Positions 20,224 through 29,984 of a DNA stretch of 64,000 nucleotides are shown in pieces. Source of the DNA: Platanthera guangdongensis (taxonomy: Eukaryota; Streptophyta; Magnoliopsida; Asparagales; Orchidaceae); NCBI GenBank assembly GCA_039583875.1, contig CM077157.1, positions 72,726,346-72,790,345 on the forward strand. The letters run 5' to 3'. The notes beneath the pieces were generated by a model. That model saw only the letters and a program-made list of their open reading frames with translations, did no database searches and had not been told where the DNA came from. Made by a program: the position numbers and the translations under genes. How positions within the stretch are numbered: the stretch's first letter is position 1; every line of letters starts with the position of its first letter.

Positions 20224-20478
20224 GATCAAAAGACTTGATGATTGGTTTTTGAGCACCTGATCAAAAGCTCATTGGTGGTAGTCACCTGATCAAAACCTGT
20301 AGTGGATTCCTACTAGGGTGGTAGAAGAGTGGATATACCCAGTTAGGGGGAACCACTATATATCCTCGTGTCTTCTGTGTTGCTTGCTCTGTTCTTTACT
20401 TTTGTGCTGTGATTTTCTTTTATGAGAATATAGATATAACTCTAACTAGTGCAAGTGAAGATCTATCTCTATCTTTCA
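20224..20478 (+). repeat. Truncated 5' LTR of E4
   Basis: 255 bp equivalent to 23563-23817 of the 3' LTR. It contains a TATATAT box at 20357-20363 and ends ATCTTTCA. The upstream 1356 bp, including the GTGTCGACAC array, are gone. Confidence 0.9.
20357..20363 (+). promoter_or_regulatory. Candidate TATA box of E4
   Basis: TATATAT in the context CCACTATATATCC, about 115 bp before the LTR end. It is conserved at 23696-23702 in the 3' LTR. No experimental start site is visible. Confidence 0.5.
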
Positions 20479-20480
20479 AT

Positions 20481-20493
20481 TGGTATCAGAGCA
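20481..20493 (+). other. Primer binding site of E4
   Basis: TGGTATCAGAGCA follows the LTR end by two bases, the standard initiator-Met tRNA site. Confidence 0.85.
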
Positions 20494-20568
20494 GGTTTTC
20501 TTGGTTGTACAGGCTAACACCTAAAACCAAAATGATCTGATAGATCTTATACATCTTTAGAGTTTGTC

Positions 20569-21810
20569 ATGGCACAAAATGAAGATTTTTCAAGCACCAG
20601 ACCTCCTATGTGCAATCTTGATAAGCTTGCACTATGGAATACAAGGATTAGGTTTTATATGAACTCCATTGATGAAAATATTTTTAATTCCATTTTGACA
20701 GGACCAACTCAACCTCAGGAAACAACTAATATCAATGTTGTTCCATCATCTCAATGGATAGATGCCCAGAAAAGGCTGAAGATTGCTGATGCACAAGCAA
20801 TGAACATTCTTGCACAATCAATGTTTGATGACATTTTTCAGGAAGTTGCTGAATGTTCATCTGCAAAAGATATGTAGGACTCCCTCACAACAATGTTTGC
20901 AGGATCAGCTAAAGAAAGAAACTTTAAAGCTGAAACCTAGAGTGACTCTGAAACTTCATCCTATACAACTGATGCTGAAGAAGAGTCAAGAGCAAGAGAA
21001 TTTTGCCTAATGGTAATAAATGCCTCTTGTAGTAACTCTGATGAACAATCAGATTCTGAAGAAGAAACTGAATCAGAAGAGGATCAGGTAATCTCTTCCT
21101 TTGATTTTTCTTCAGATCATTTTAAAGAAGATTTTAAAATTCTATGTAAAAATTTAATTCAATCTGAGAAGGAAATAAAAATTCTTAGAGAGAAAGTAAA
21201 TAATTTTTCTTCTAAAAACATGAAACTAAAATAAGATTTAAAAAATACTTCTGAACAAATAGCCTCATTAGAATTAGTTAAAGACAAAGAAAAGTTAATA
21301 GATTTAGACAAAATAACTGAAGTTTTACCAAATCAAACTAAAATTCTTCAGAAAATTTTTATTCAATATAATTCGTCGAACCAAGCTCGACGAAATCAAC
21401 ACTATTCGTCGAACTCAGTTCGACGAACTATGAACAGAGATTTTGATTTTAACTATTCAGGAATCTATGCTCGACGAAATAAATACACTTCGTCGAACCG
21501 AGATCCATGAAAATGGAATACAGAAAACAACTATTATCATTCTGTGAATAAAGCTCGACGAACTCAATATCATTCGTCGAACTCAAATCGACAAAATTAT
21601 TTTTCGTCGAACCCAAAATTTCAGAGCAGAAATTTTAACTTATTTCAAGATCATAATCAACATTTTAAAAATCCTTTTACTGAGTGGATAATCCCTCCTT
21701 GGAAATATCATCCACTTGGATACAAGGATCAACCAGTATGCTCTTTCATTTCAAATTATTATTGTGAAAGGAAAATAGGACCCAAGGTAATCTGGTTCCA
21801 GAACTTTTAA
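20569..21810 (+). pseudogene. gag: Sirevirus-type gag of E4 with four in-frame stops
   Basis: The frame opened by ATG 20569 stays in register to 21810, interrupted by stops near 20875, 20938, 21232 and 21508. The N-terminus (LALWNTRIRFYMNSID) is the copia capsid type. A Glu/Ser-rich acidic stretch and a coiled coil follow (about 21030-21340). From 21370 the protein has repeated ARR and SSN tripeptides, encoded by palindromic TTCGTCGAA/CTCGACGAA words. It ends in the GPK-IW motif typical of the Sirevirus gag C-terminus. No zinc knuckle is seen. All four stops are single substitutions, so the copy decayed by point mutation after insertion or was already gag-only. Confidence 0.8.
21372..21611. 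repeat. Palindromic TTCGTCGAA/CTCGACGAA cluster inside the gag of E4
   Basis: About nine copies of TTCGTCGAA or its near-complement GCTCGACGAA in 240 bp, alternating in orientation. They encode the ARR and SSN peptide repeats. The same TCGACGA word occurs in the LTRs of E3, E4 and E6. Confidence 0.75.
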
Positions 21811-22206
21811 CATCTCTTTTCAGGAAAAGACCTATCTTACCACAGAGAAATAATGATATTTGATAGTAACCAAAAGACTTCAGTCTCAGCCAATACAGGG
21901 GATACATCAGTGGCTGTATAGTGAGAGATTGTTTGAAAGGCTACATCAGTAGAGAGAGACTGTTTATTCTAATAGATTATAAAGTCTACTCAAATTAGGG
22001 GCAAGGAATGTGTGCATGGAAAAGTTATTAGGGGGAGATTATTTGATTGCTTGGAAGGATGAAGAAATAGCTTTATTTTATTTATTTTATTTTAAAAGCA
22101 CCCATGTACATCTGCTGAAAATTCTTATAAATCAGGCAGATTGTTTTTGCTTTGCATTTTTATTTGTTTTTATGTAAATAGTATCCTCACCCAAATAGGG
22201 GGAGAT
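21811..22206 (+). other. Non-coding 3' internal region and polypurine tract of E4
   Basis: No open frame of note; AT-rich with a CCAAATAGGGGGAGAT polypurine tract at 22191-22206. The identical tract precedes the 3' LTR of E9 on the other strand (59302-59317), supporting common membership in the Sirevirus group. Confidence 0.75.
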
Positions 22207-23817
22207 TGTTGGAACCCTAGTTCTGATTTGGGCAAGGATCACTATTAGGTTTGTTTAGATTGACCCATCATGTATAACCAGGGTCATGGTTGTGTCCTAG
22301 AGTCTAAACCAAGTCCTTAGAATCAACATCACATGGACCAGCCTTCAACAGACTACCAGAGACTCAAGCAATTATGTCGACACTTCAGAAAGGCTGTGTC
22401 GACACCAGAAGCCAGATTGTGTCGACACATAGGAGTTGTGTCGACACACAGAACATTTGTCGACATCAACTATGTCGACACCAGAAGCCAGATTGTGTCG
22501 ACACAAGTCCAGATTGTGTCGACACAGAACATTTATCGACATCAACTATGTCGACACTAGAAGCCAGATTGTGTCAATACATAGGACTTGTGTCGACACA
22601 CAGAACATCTATCGACATCAACTGTGTCGACACCAGAAGCCAGATTGTGTCGACACACAAGACTTGTGTCGACACACAGAACATATGTCGACAACAATTG
22701 TGTCGACACACAGGACTTGTGTCGACACACTCCAGATTTCTGTCAAAATAACAACTATGTCGAGACAAGAAGCAATTGTGTCGACACACAAGACTTGTGT
22801 CGACACATTCCACAGAAGCTGTATCAAGAAGTTAAAAAAGAACTGTGGACTCAGCTCGACGAACTCCAAGCTCAGGTCAACGATCGCTGAACTCAAGACA
22901 ACTCGACGAAATAAGAAACTGAGCTCGACGATCTGCGAGCTCCGGTCGACGAATTCTGTGCAATCAGTTACAGTTGGTAGAATTAATTACAGTCAATGCC
23001 CCGGACATTTAATGGTGAACATTCCTAATAGGAAATGGTCGTTCAAAGGCAATATTAAATGGGGCTGTTTCAGAAGTTAATTTAGGATTAATTCCCAAGG
23101 CATCTTCTACTCTCGGGAATGCTTCTGCCGTCTTCAAGATAAATGAATTCAAATGTTTGAATTCGACAGAGAAGAAAATAACAAGAAACACAGAGTACTA
23201 CAGAACAGACAGTGAACAATAACACAGTGAAGGCTTTCCATTTTTACAGAAAAGGAGAAACTCTGCATCAATCAAGACACACAGAGTTCTTCATCTGCCC
23301 CAGGCTTCTCAAGAGATACACAATCAATATCAGTCTAAGAAGCTTGTTGGAGACATCATCAATCTGAAGGCCTACTCACCCTGAAGCAAAGCTTCCAACC
23401 TTCCTGAACAACTCAATATTTCAGGGGGAGCTTTGACATCATCAAATCCACTAAAGTCTTCTCTTAGACTGTTGACAGAGAAGACAACATCACTCTCTCT
23501 CCCCTCCTGTATAAAGGGTTCTTTAACTCCCTTCAAAAGTTATTCTTGGTTGCAAATCTCCTGATCAAAAGACTTGAGGATTGGTTTTTGAGCACCTGAT
23601 CAAAAGCTCATTGGTGGCAGTCACCTGATCAAAACCTGTAGTGGATTCCTACTAGGGTGGTAGAAGAGTGGATGTACCCAGTTAGGGGGCACCACTATAT
23701 ATCCTTGTGCCTCCTGTATTGCTTGATCTATTCTTTACTTTTGTTCTATGATTTTCTTTTATGAGAATATAGATATAACTTTAACTAGTGCAAGTGAAGA
23801 TCTATCCCTATCTTTTA
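22207..23817 (+). repeat. 3' LTR of E4
   Basis: 1611 bp, TGTTGGAACC to ATCTTTTA (terminal CA mutated to TA). A GTGTCGACAC array spans 22375-22808, a TCGACGA cluster 22852-22962, and the TATATAT box is at 23696. The open frames read through 22333-23080 are artefacts of the array. Confidence 0.9.
22375..22808. promoter_or_regulatory. GTGTCGACAC palindrome array in the LTR of E4
   Basis: Around sixteen copies of TGTCGACAC, mostly the perfect 10-bp palindrome GTGTCGACAC, at spacings of about 18-40 bp with related spacers (CAGAAGCCAGATT, CACAGAACAT). The equivalent array in E9 is longer. The position in U3 suggests regulation. Confidence 0.75.
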
Positions 23818-24528
23818 CCTAGTTGTTATGATGATGTGCTTGATGCATACGCGATAGGGTGCCTTGGGTGAAGCCTGAGTTTGCATACATGCTGCATTAT
23901 AGGCCCCTTTGATTATATGTTCAGCATAGAAAACATGTTTGTTGTTTGAGACATCCAAACTTATTTTTAAAACTTTACGTGTTTGTGCATATGGCATACG
24001 AAGTGCTGACTTGCAGGTTGGAGGTGTACCCCGGGGTCCGTTAGGTGTGACCGAGAGGAGATGTGTTGGTTACACAGTAGAGGTCAGCCTTTGCTGACCC
24101 ACGTTACCACAAATTTTTATAGGGCAAGGATAACAAGCGGGAGCAAGTGCGCCGGTCGAAAAGGCCTAAGCCTCATGAATTGATTACCATGCTTACTAGC
24201 TTGCTTTCTTCTTGACTGTGATGCTCCATGTTATTGGTATTTCCGGCTTACATGCCGAGGTAGCCTAGGAGTGCTTTTGCACGTTGATGTTTGACCTTGT
24301 TGTCATTCAGTTTTGAACTTATTTTGTATAAGGACTTACGACCATTTTGATACTCCTGATTGGTAGTGGATAACTTCTAGTTTTGTTGGCATGTTTCTGC
24401 TATTGCTTTATTCTGGGTTTTGAGTTGGGTAGTTAATACCATCTTTTAATGTTAAAGCTGTGGCGTCCATATATTGTGGGGCCCCGACCGGACCCATATT
24501 AGATGGTCATTACAAGGGAAGCGTTACA
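23818..24528 (+). repeat. 3' LTR of E2, piece 3
   Basis: Matches 4215-4925 of the 5' LTR, including the GGGGCCCC-type box (GGGGCCCCGACCGGAC at 24479-24494), and ends GCGTTACA before the CGGGC target duplication. Confidence 0.92.
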
Positions 24529-25142
24529 CGGGCGACATAGCCGATTTTGACGGGTTTTGTTGACCGGTGGTCCACTGATACTCGCATGCTTCCAAGGTCG
24601 AGACGGCGAAAAGGATTTCTGAGCTCGAGCAGGAGCTTGCCGGCACCAAAGCCGAGTTGGAAGCTTCCCAAGTCTGGGTCGCCGAGCTTGAAACTCGGCG
24701 AGTCGCTGCTGAAGATCGCCCCGACCCTTCGGATTCTCGCCCGATGATGTCTCCACAGGACGTGATTGACCATGGGATTATCAAGAAGGCATGTCCTCAT
24801 GGGGACGAGATGTTGGCCATCCGCCGGGGAACAGCGCGAGCGGCAGGGGACATCTTCCTGACCAGGTTGAGGATCGTCAGCCACCTTGACGAGGAGGCTA
24901 AGAAGATGAATGTCGAGGAACTTATTCTAGAGTTACTTGCCGAGGAGTCTAACTCGCTCGACCGCGTCCTCTCCTCGTCATCGAGCTCTAGCGGCAGCAA
25001 CAACGGCAGTAATAGCAGCAACAGAGAAAGCAGTGATGTGGAGGAAAGCGGCGAGGAGGGCGAAGATTATGGCGAGGAAGAGGAAGACGCTGACATTGGC
25101 GACGAAGAATATCAGCGCAATACTATCTACGATGAGTCCTAG
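24529..25142 (+). pseudogene. C-terminal part of the antisense ORF of E1 (coiled coil, acidic tail)
   Basis: In the frame ending at TAG 25140-25142 there is a coiled coil (ISELEQELAGTKAELEAS, from about 24610), a proline break, a second helical region and a tail of serine repeats (about 24970-25025) followed by a strongly acidic stretch. An in-frame stop near 24560 and possible indels break continuity with 1785-2732, but the TSD shows the two halves were joined before E2 inserted. Acidic Ser/Glu tails are common in this putative gypsy-type transposon family. Role unknown. Confidence 0.5.
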
Positions 25143-25527
25143 TTGCCCGCTGATTTTCTTCATACTTGTACAAACAAAGAATTGCAGATACTTGGAAATT
25201 TTGAAGCTTGTATATTTTTTGACATATAGTACAAGCTTTTCGTAGCCGCGTTTTTATTTTTCTTGTGCTCGCATGCTAACTTACTGATGGCGCTTACTAG
25301 GCTCATAGGCTCGGGGAGGATGAGTGCTTGCGATACGGTTACTCGCACATCGATGTCACTCATCAAAGTTCATCGCCTACTCGTAGGCCGCCGCCTCTTG
25401 TTCGTACATCGATACTCGTAATTGCCCTTACTCGCATACTCGCCCAAGCATACTCGCACCTGCATACTCGCACCTGCATAGTCGCCTATCTCGTATGAGC
25501 TTAGCTTAATTGAGTTGGGGATCGTAG
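25143..25527. other. Non-coding stretch with short repeats
   Basis: AT-rich sequence follows the antisense ORF stop. From 25417 to 25490 there are imperfect short repeats around 'CATACTCGC(ACC)TG'. No gene seen. Confidence 0.5.
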
Positions 25528-26103
25528 CCGACACTCAGCAGGAGCCAAACTCAACTGGTGGTGGGAAGCAGTCGACACCCAGCAGGAGCCAAGCTCAACT
25601 GGTGGTGGGAAGTAGTCGACACCCAGCAGGAGCCAAGCTCAACTTGTGGTGGGAAGCAGTCGACACCCCGCAGAAGCCAAGATCAACTGGTGGTGGGAAG
25701 TAGTCTACACCTAACAGGAGCCAAGCTCAACTGGTGGTGGGGAGTAGTCGACACCCATCAGAAGCCAAGATCAACTGGTGGTGGGAAGTAGTCGACATCC
25801 AGCAGGAGCCAAGATCAACTTTTGGTGGTAAGTAGTCGACACTCAGTAGGAGCTAAGCTCAACTAGTGGTTGGAAGTAGTCGACACCCAGCAGGAGCCAA
25901 GCTCAACTTGTGGTTGTAAGTAGTTGACACCCAGCAGGAGCCAAGCTCAACTGGTGGTGGGAAGTAGTCAACACCCAACAGGAGTCAAGCTCAACTGGTG
26001 GTGGGAAGTAGTTGACACCCAGTAGGAGGCAAGCTCAACCGGTGGTGGGAAGTAGTCGACACCCAGTAGGAACCAAGCTCAATTAGGGGTGGGAAGTAGT
26101 TGA
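25528..26103. repeat. 44-bp tandem satellite array in the 3' region of E1
   Basis: About thirteen units of 44 bp. Unit start GTCGACACCCAGCAGGAGCC, then a segment with CTCAACTGGTGGTGGGAAG. For example GTCGAC is at 25571 and 25615. Copies differ by scattered substitutions. Because 44 is not a multiple of 3, the open frames across it are accidental. Tat-clade elements are known to carry variable tandem repeats between pol and the 3' LTR that can seed satellite DNA. Confidence 0.85.
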
Positions 26104-26424
26104 CTCGGGTGGCTAGTAGTCGGTCTACAAGGGAGAAGCCCGTACAGAGATCACGGACTACGACATCACTCCAACGAGGAACTTTCTTCACCCGAGGGGG
26201 TTGATGGCCGGTATGCAACAGAGGAGTCCGTGCAAGGACTCAGACTTATGATAACCCCATAACTCAGAGACTTTTACGGTTGCTAAGGTAGTTTATCCTA
26301 CTACTTGAGGAGCGACAAAGAGATTAACTATACTGATGCTTTGCGAATAAAGGAGATTTTTCAACGACACGACTATCTTTCCGTCGAATCAGGAGGTTGG
26401 CGTCTAGACCTGTTCCTAATAATT

Positions 26425-27021
26425 CTTCCAGTTGGAGGAGAGATGCAATCGGGGGTAGCTAGGTCGATATATAAGGGGGTAGCTGATCTCGGCCGTCAAT
26501 GTAGAGGCTCAGTCTTAAGAGGATGCTTATATCCCGAGGCATCGCCCCATCATTCATACTGGCTTATTTAGGAGGAACGGGTCGAAGGCTCATTTCATGA
26601 TCCAATCGTGGAGATTGCCTCTGGCTAGGCCACTTGGCCTCGAATGCCGGTGTGTGAGCGAAGGGGAATATCCCTCTGAGGGTCCTATAGGATGCACTTG
26701 AAGTTAACCTCATCCCTCGAGCTTGCTCTTGCCTCTCCCCTGGCAGGTTATCCTGCCTTGGGTATAACTGAGACACCTTTATGTGAGGGGGAACTTGGTG
26801 AGGTCAGCTCTCCCTCAAGTCTGGGAGGTTAGCTTCTCAGCCTATTACTGATAGTTCCTCCAGTCGAAGGAGAGATACGATCGGGGGTATCTAGGCCGAC
26901 ATGCAAGGGGGGAGCTGATCTCGACCGTCAATGCAGGGGCTCGGTCTTACAAGGATGCTTAAATCCCGAGGCATCGTCCCATCATCCGCCCAGGGCTATT
27001 TAGGAGGAACAGGTCGAGTGC
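26425..27021. repeat. Direct duplication of about 170 bp in the 3' region of E1
   Basis: 26425-26594 and 26850-27021 are diverged direct copies, sharing for example GGAGAGAT, CGATCGGGGGTA, AGCTGATCTCG and TATTTAGGAGGAAC. The 255 bp between them are unrelated. No coding function seen. Confidence 0.7.
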
Positions 27022-27105
27022 TGGTTTTCCAAATCGATAGAGGGTTTATCCTCCAAGTTATCAAATGTCTTGTGATGAAACAACATAAAGGAAACAGCTT
27101 TACAC

Positions 27106-27136
27106 AAGTGTGTGTGTGTGTATATATATATATATG
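27106..27136. repeat. (TG)n(TA)n microsatellite
   Basis: A run of TG dinucleotides followed by TA dinucleotides, just downstream of the integrase end of E1. Confidence 0.9.
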
Positions 27137-27145
27137 CAAATGAGA

Positions 27146-29984
27146 TTACAAGGAAGAAAACATGCGGCTACTGGGGAAAAACCTTTTCAGGTCATCCTCG
27201 CTCCAGGTACCTCCCAGTTGTTTTCCTTCTTGATCTTGCAGACGATAGCCTCCAGTGGCTAGGGCTTCCTGAATGATGAAGGGGCCTTTCGAGTTGGGAT
27301 GTAGCTTACCAACTACAGTTCCCCTTCCCACAGCATCCACCTTCTTCATGACCAGGTCTCCAGTGAGGAAATGCTTGAGGTGGACATTCTTGTCGAAGTG
27401 CTTCACAATGCGCCTCTTGATTTCCTCTTGACGGGGGGAGGCCAAGTCGTGAAGTTCTTCGATATAATGCAGCGAGAGCCTCTGAGTCTCTTCGTATTCC
27501 AAGCGCCATTCTTCGTTGTCATCTCCTGTTGCAATCACTCTTAGGCTTCGCACCTCGAATTCCATTGGGATGAGTGCCACAGAACCATTGGACAACTTGA
27601 AAGGTATTTACCCCGTGGCCGAGTTAGGAGTCGTTCTCAGAGCCCATATTGTCGAGGGGAGTTGCTCCGCTTAGTTGCCCTTCAGGTTGGTGACCTTCGT
27701 CAGGAGGTTGATGATTAACTTGTTGGCGGCCTCCACCTATCTGTTGCTCCGAGGATGATGCACAGAGGCGAGTCAAAGATCCGTCCCTAGCTGCTTGCAG
27801 AAGTCCTCCAGATTCAAGTTGGCAAACTGTGGACCATTGTCGGTGACGATGGCGAGAGGGATCCCGAACATGCAGGCAATCTCTCCCCAGATGAAGTTCT
27901 CCACGATCTGAGAAGTGGTCTTGGCAAGAGCCTTTGACTCGATCCACTTGGAGAAATAGTCGATCATGACGAGAACGAACTTACTTTGTCCGCTATCTTG
28001 AGGAAAGGGGTCGATTAAGTCCATTCCCCAGATGGAAAAAGGCCAGGGAGCGGTGATTGAGCAAAGATGTTGAGCTGGATGCAAGTGAAGAGGCGCAAAG
28101 AGCTGACACTTAGGACATTTCTTCGAGAAGGCTTCGGCATCCCTCTGTATGGTGTGCCAGAAGTAGCCGTGACTTAGAATCCTCTGCTCCAGAATACGAG
28201 TTCCTGAGTGGCTGTCACACTCTCCTGAATGGATCTCCTCTAGAGCATGAGGGACTTAGATCTCTGACAAACATCTGGCTAAGCGCCCTGAGATAGTTTT
28301 GCAATAAATCTCCCCTTCCTGCAACATGTAGTAAGCAGCCTTGAACCGAAGTTTCCTCTGGTCTCCTCCACTGGTGGGAAGCTGACTGGTTGTTAAGAAT
28401 ACAACGAATGGGTCCTTCCAGGAAGCTCGCTGCTCGATCTCTATCATCTCCCCTTCCTCGATGGATGATCGAAACAACTCGGTCACTTCCTCCTAGCCCA
28501 GGGACCATATTTGGCGAGATAATCAGCCTCTAAATTTTCCTCTTGGGGTACATACTTGACGAAGAAAGACTGAAAACCACCGATCCGACCAGTGAACTTG
28601 ATTAAGTATTTTTGCAGGACGGGGTCGTGCACTTCGAACTCTCCTCTAATTTGTAATGCAACCACCATCAAGTCGGTGAAGGCCCTGATATCCTTGATTT
28701 CCAACTCCTTGGCGAGATGCAAGCCAACCACCATGGCTTCGTACTTTGCCTGATTGTTTGTGATGGGGAAGAGGATCTCGACAGCTTGCTCGATCCTGGT
28801 TCCCTACAGGCTCACTAGCATGACTCTGGCTCCTACAGAATGTCTGCCCAAAGCCCCATCCATGAACATCTCCCAAGAGACTGGGCTAGAAGAGCCTTCG
28901 TCTCCTTCGACCTCGACCGAGAAGTCGGCCAGGAAGTCTGCCACTGCCTGGGCCTTGATTGATATCCTCGGAGAGTAAGAGATGTCGAACTCGCTAAGCT
29001 CCACTGCCCACTTGGCCAACCTGCCTGAATACTCCACTCCATCCAGGATACTATGCAGTGGATGATCGTAGACGACCTTGATGGACTGAGCTTGAAAATA
29101 CGGGCAGAGCCTACGAGCCGAAGCCACAAAGGCGAAAACCAACTTCTCCAGGATATGGTATCCAGTCTCCGCTTGCCATAGCACTCTACTCACATAGTAG
29201 ATGGGGAGTGGCTTCTTGCCTTGCTACCTAACCAACATAGAACTAACCTCTTCCACTCCCACTCTTAGATAGAGTAGGAGGTCTTCGCTTCCCTACGGGC
29301 CTTGTAGGAGAGGAGCCAAAGTTGGCTGCTGCTTGAGCTTTCTGAAAACCTCCTCGCACTGCACAGTCCACTCAAATCTCTTGTTGCCTCGAAGAGTTTT
29401 GAAGAACAGATAACACTTCTCCCCTGCCTTGGAGAGGAAGCGGCTAAGGCCAACCAGCCTTCCTGTCAATCTCTGGACTTCCTTGGAATCTTTCAGACAT
29501 GTCATATCCGATGGCTTTAACTTTATCAGGGTTAGGTTAAACCCCCCTTGGAGTGAGGGGGTGACCTAGAAACTTCCGTCTTCCCGCCCCAAAGACGCAC
29601 TTGGCCGGATTAAATCACATCTTATACTTTATTAGGGTGGCGAAGGTATCTGCCAGATCTTGTATATGTTTCGCAATGCTCTTGCTCTTGACAAGGAGGT
29701 CATCTACATACACTTCAAGGTTCCACCCCTTTTGCTCTTTGAAGACTTGGTCCATCATTCTCTGGTATGTTGCGACCGCGTTCTTGAGCCCGAAGGGCAT
29801 CATCATGTAGCTGTAGCAGCCATCACTAGCGATGAAGGAGACATCGCGGCAGTTGAGGGGATGCATCTGGATCTGATGATACCATGAAAAAGCATCAAGG
29901 AAACTCATCACAAGAAATCCGATGGTGGAATCAACCGGCGCATCGATTTGAGGCAAGGGGTAGCAATCCTTCGGGCAAGCTTTA
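27146..29984 (-). pseudogene. pol: pol of E1: RT (C-terminal two thirds), RNase H, archaeal-type RNase H, integrase
   Basis: Reading leftwards: RT with FGLKNA and the catalytic YVDDLLVKS (near 29690); connection and RNase H (29505-28990); a second RNase H with a NNQAKYEA motif (about 28750), the archaeal-type copy that marks Tat elements; the integrase zinc-binding end; the core with WGMDLIDP and TDNGPQF (28084-27773); and the C-terminal domain (27595-27146, ending KGPFIIQEAL and a WSEDDLKRF motif). At least seven breaks (stops and frameshifts) divide it into fragments. The RT N-terminus is across E5 at 39851-40187. Confidence 0.88.

Larger units (their letters stand above)
20224..23817 (+). 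mobile_element. E4: gag-only Sirevirus-type Ty1/copia element, 5' LTR truncated
   Basis: The element has a partial 5' LTR (20224-20478), a TTGGTATCAGAGC primer site, a broken gag, a CAAATAGGGGGAGAT polypurine tract and a full 3' LTR (22207-23817). There is no protease, integrase or RT. The left terminus and TSD are missing. In the E2 LTR about 598 bp (equivalent of 3617-4214) are missing at the same point. One deletion of roughly 1.95 kb spanning the old junction explains both. Confidence 0.85.
2733..24528 (+). mobile_element. E2: old Ty3/gypsy chromovirus (Tekay/Del-like), interrupted by E3 and E4
   Basis: Termini are TGTAACACCC (2733) and GCGTTACA (ending 24528). The flanking 5-bp duplication CGGGC is at 2728-2732 and 24529-24533. 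The order 5' LTR, Met-tRNA-type primer site, gag, protease, RT, RNase H, integrase, chromodomain, polypurine tract, 3' LTR is that of a chromovirus. The coding region is pseudogenised by several stops and at least two 1-bp frameshifts. The 3' LTR is broken into three pieces: 9599-9668, 19403-20220 and 23818-24528. With E3 and E4 removed the element would be about 8.5 kb. It is older than E3 and E4, which sit inside it. Confidence 0.93.
24529..29984 (-). mobile_element. E1 segment 2: antisense ORF end, 3' region with satellite, and most of pol
   Basis: Begins with TSD CGGGC of E2 and ends with TSD CTTTA (29980-29984) of E5. On the minus strand it reads: RT remainder, RNase H, archaeal-type RNase H, integrase (29984 to 27146), then a non-coding stretch with tandem repeats (27140 to 25500), then the antisense ORF end. 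This gene order and the double RNase H are those of the Tat clade. Confidence 0.8.

Noticed and set aside
22333..23080. Open frames up to 214 codons over the E4 LTR, rich in Cys-Val-Asp-Thr and Cys-Arg-His
   Set aside because: They are translations of the GTGTCGACAC array in several frames, inside an LTR; equivalent frames appear on both strands and in the E9 LTR.
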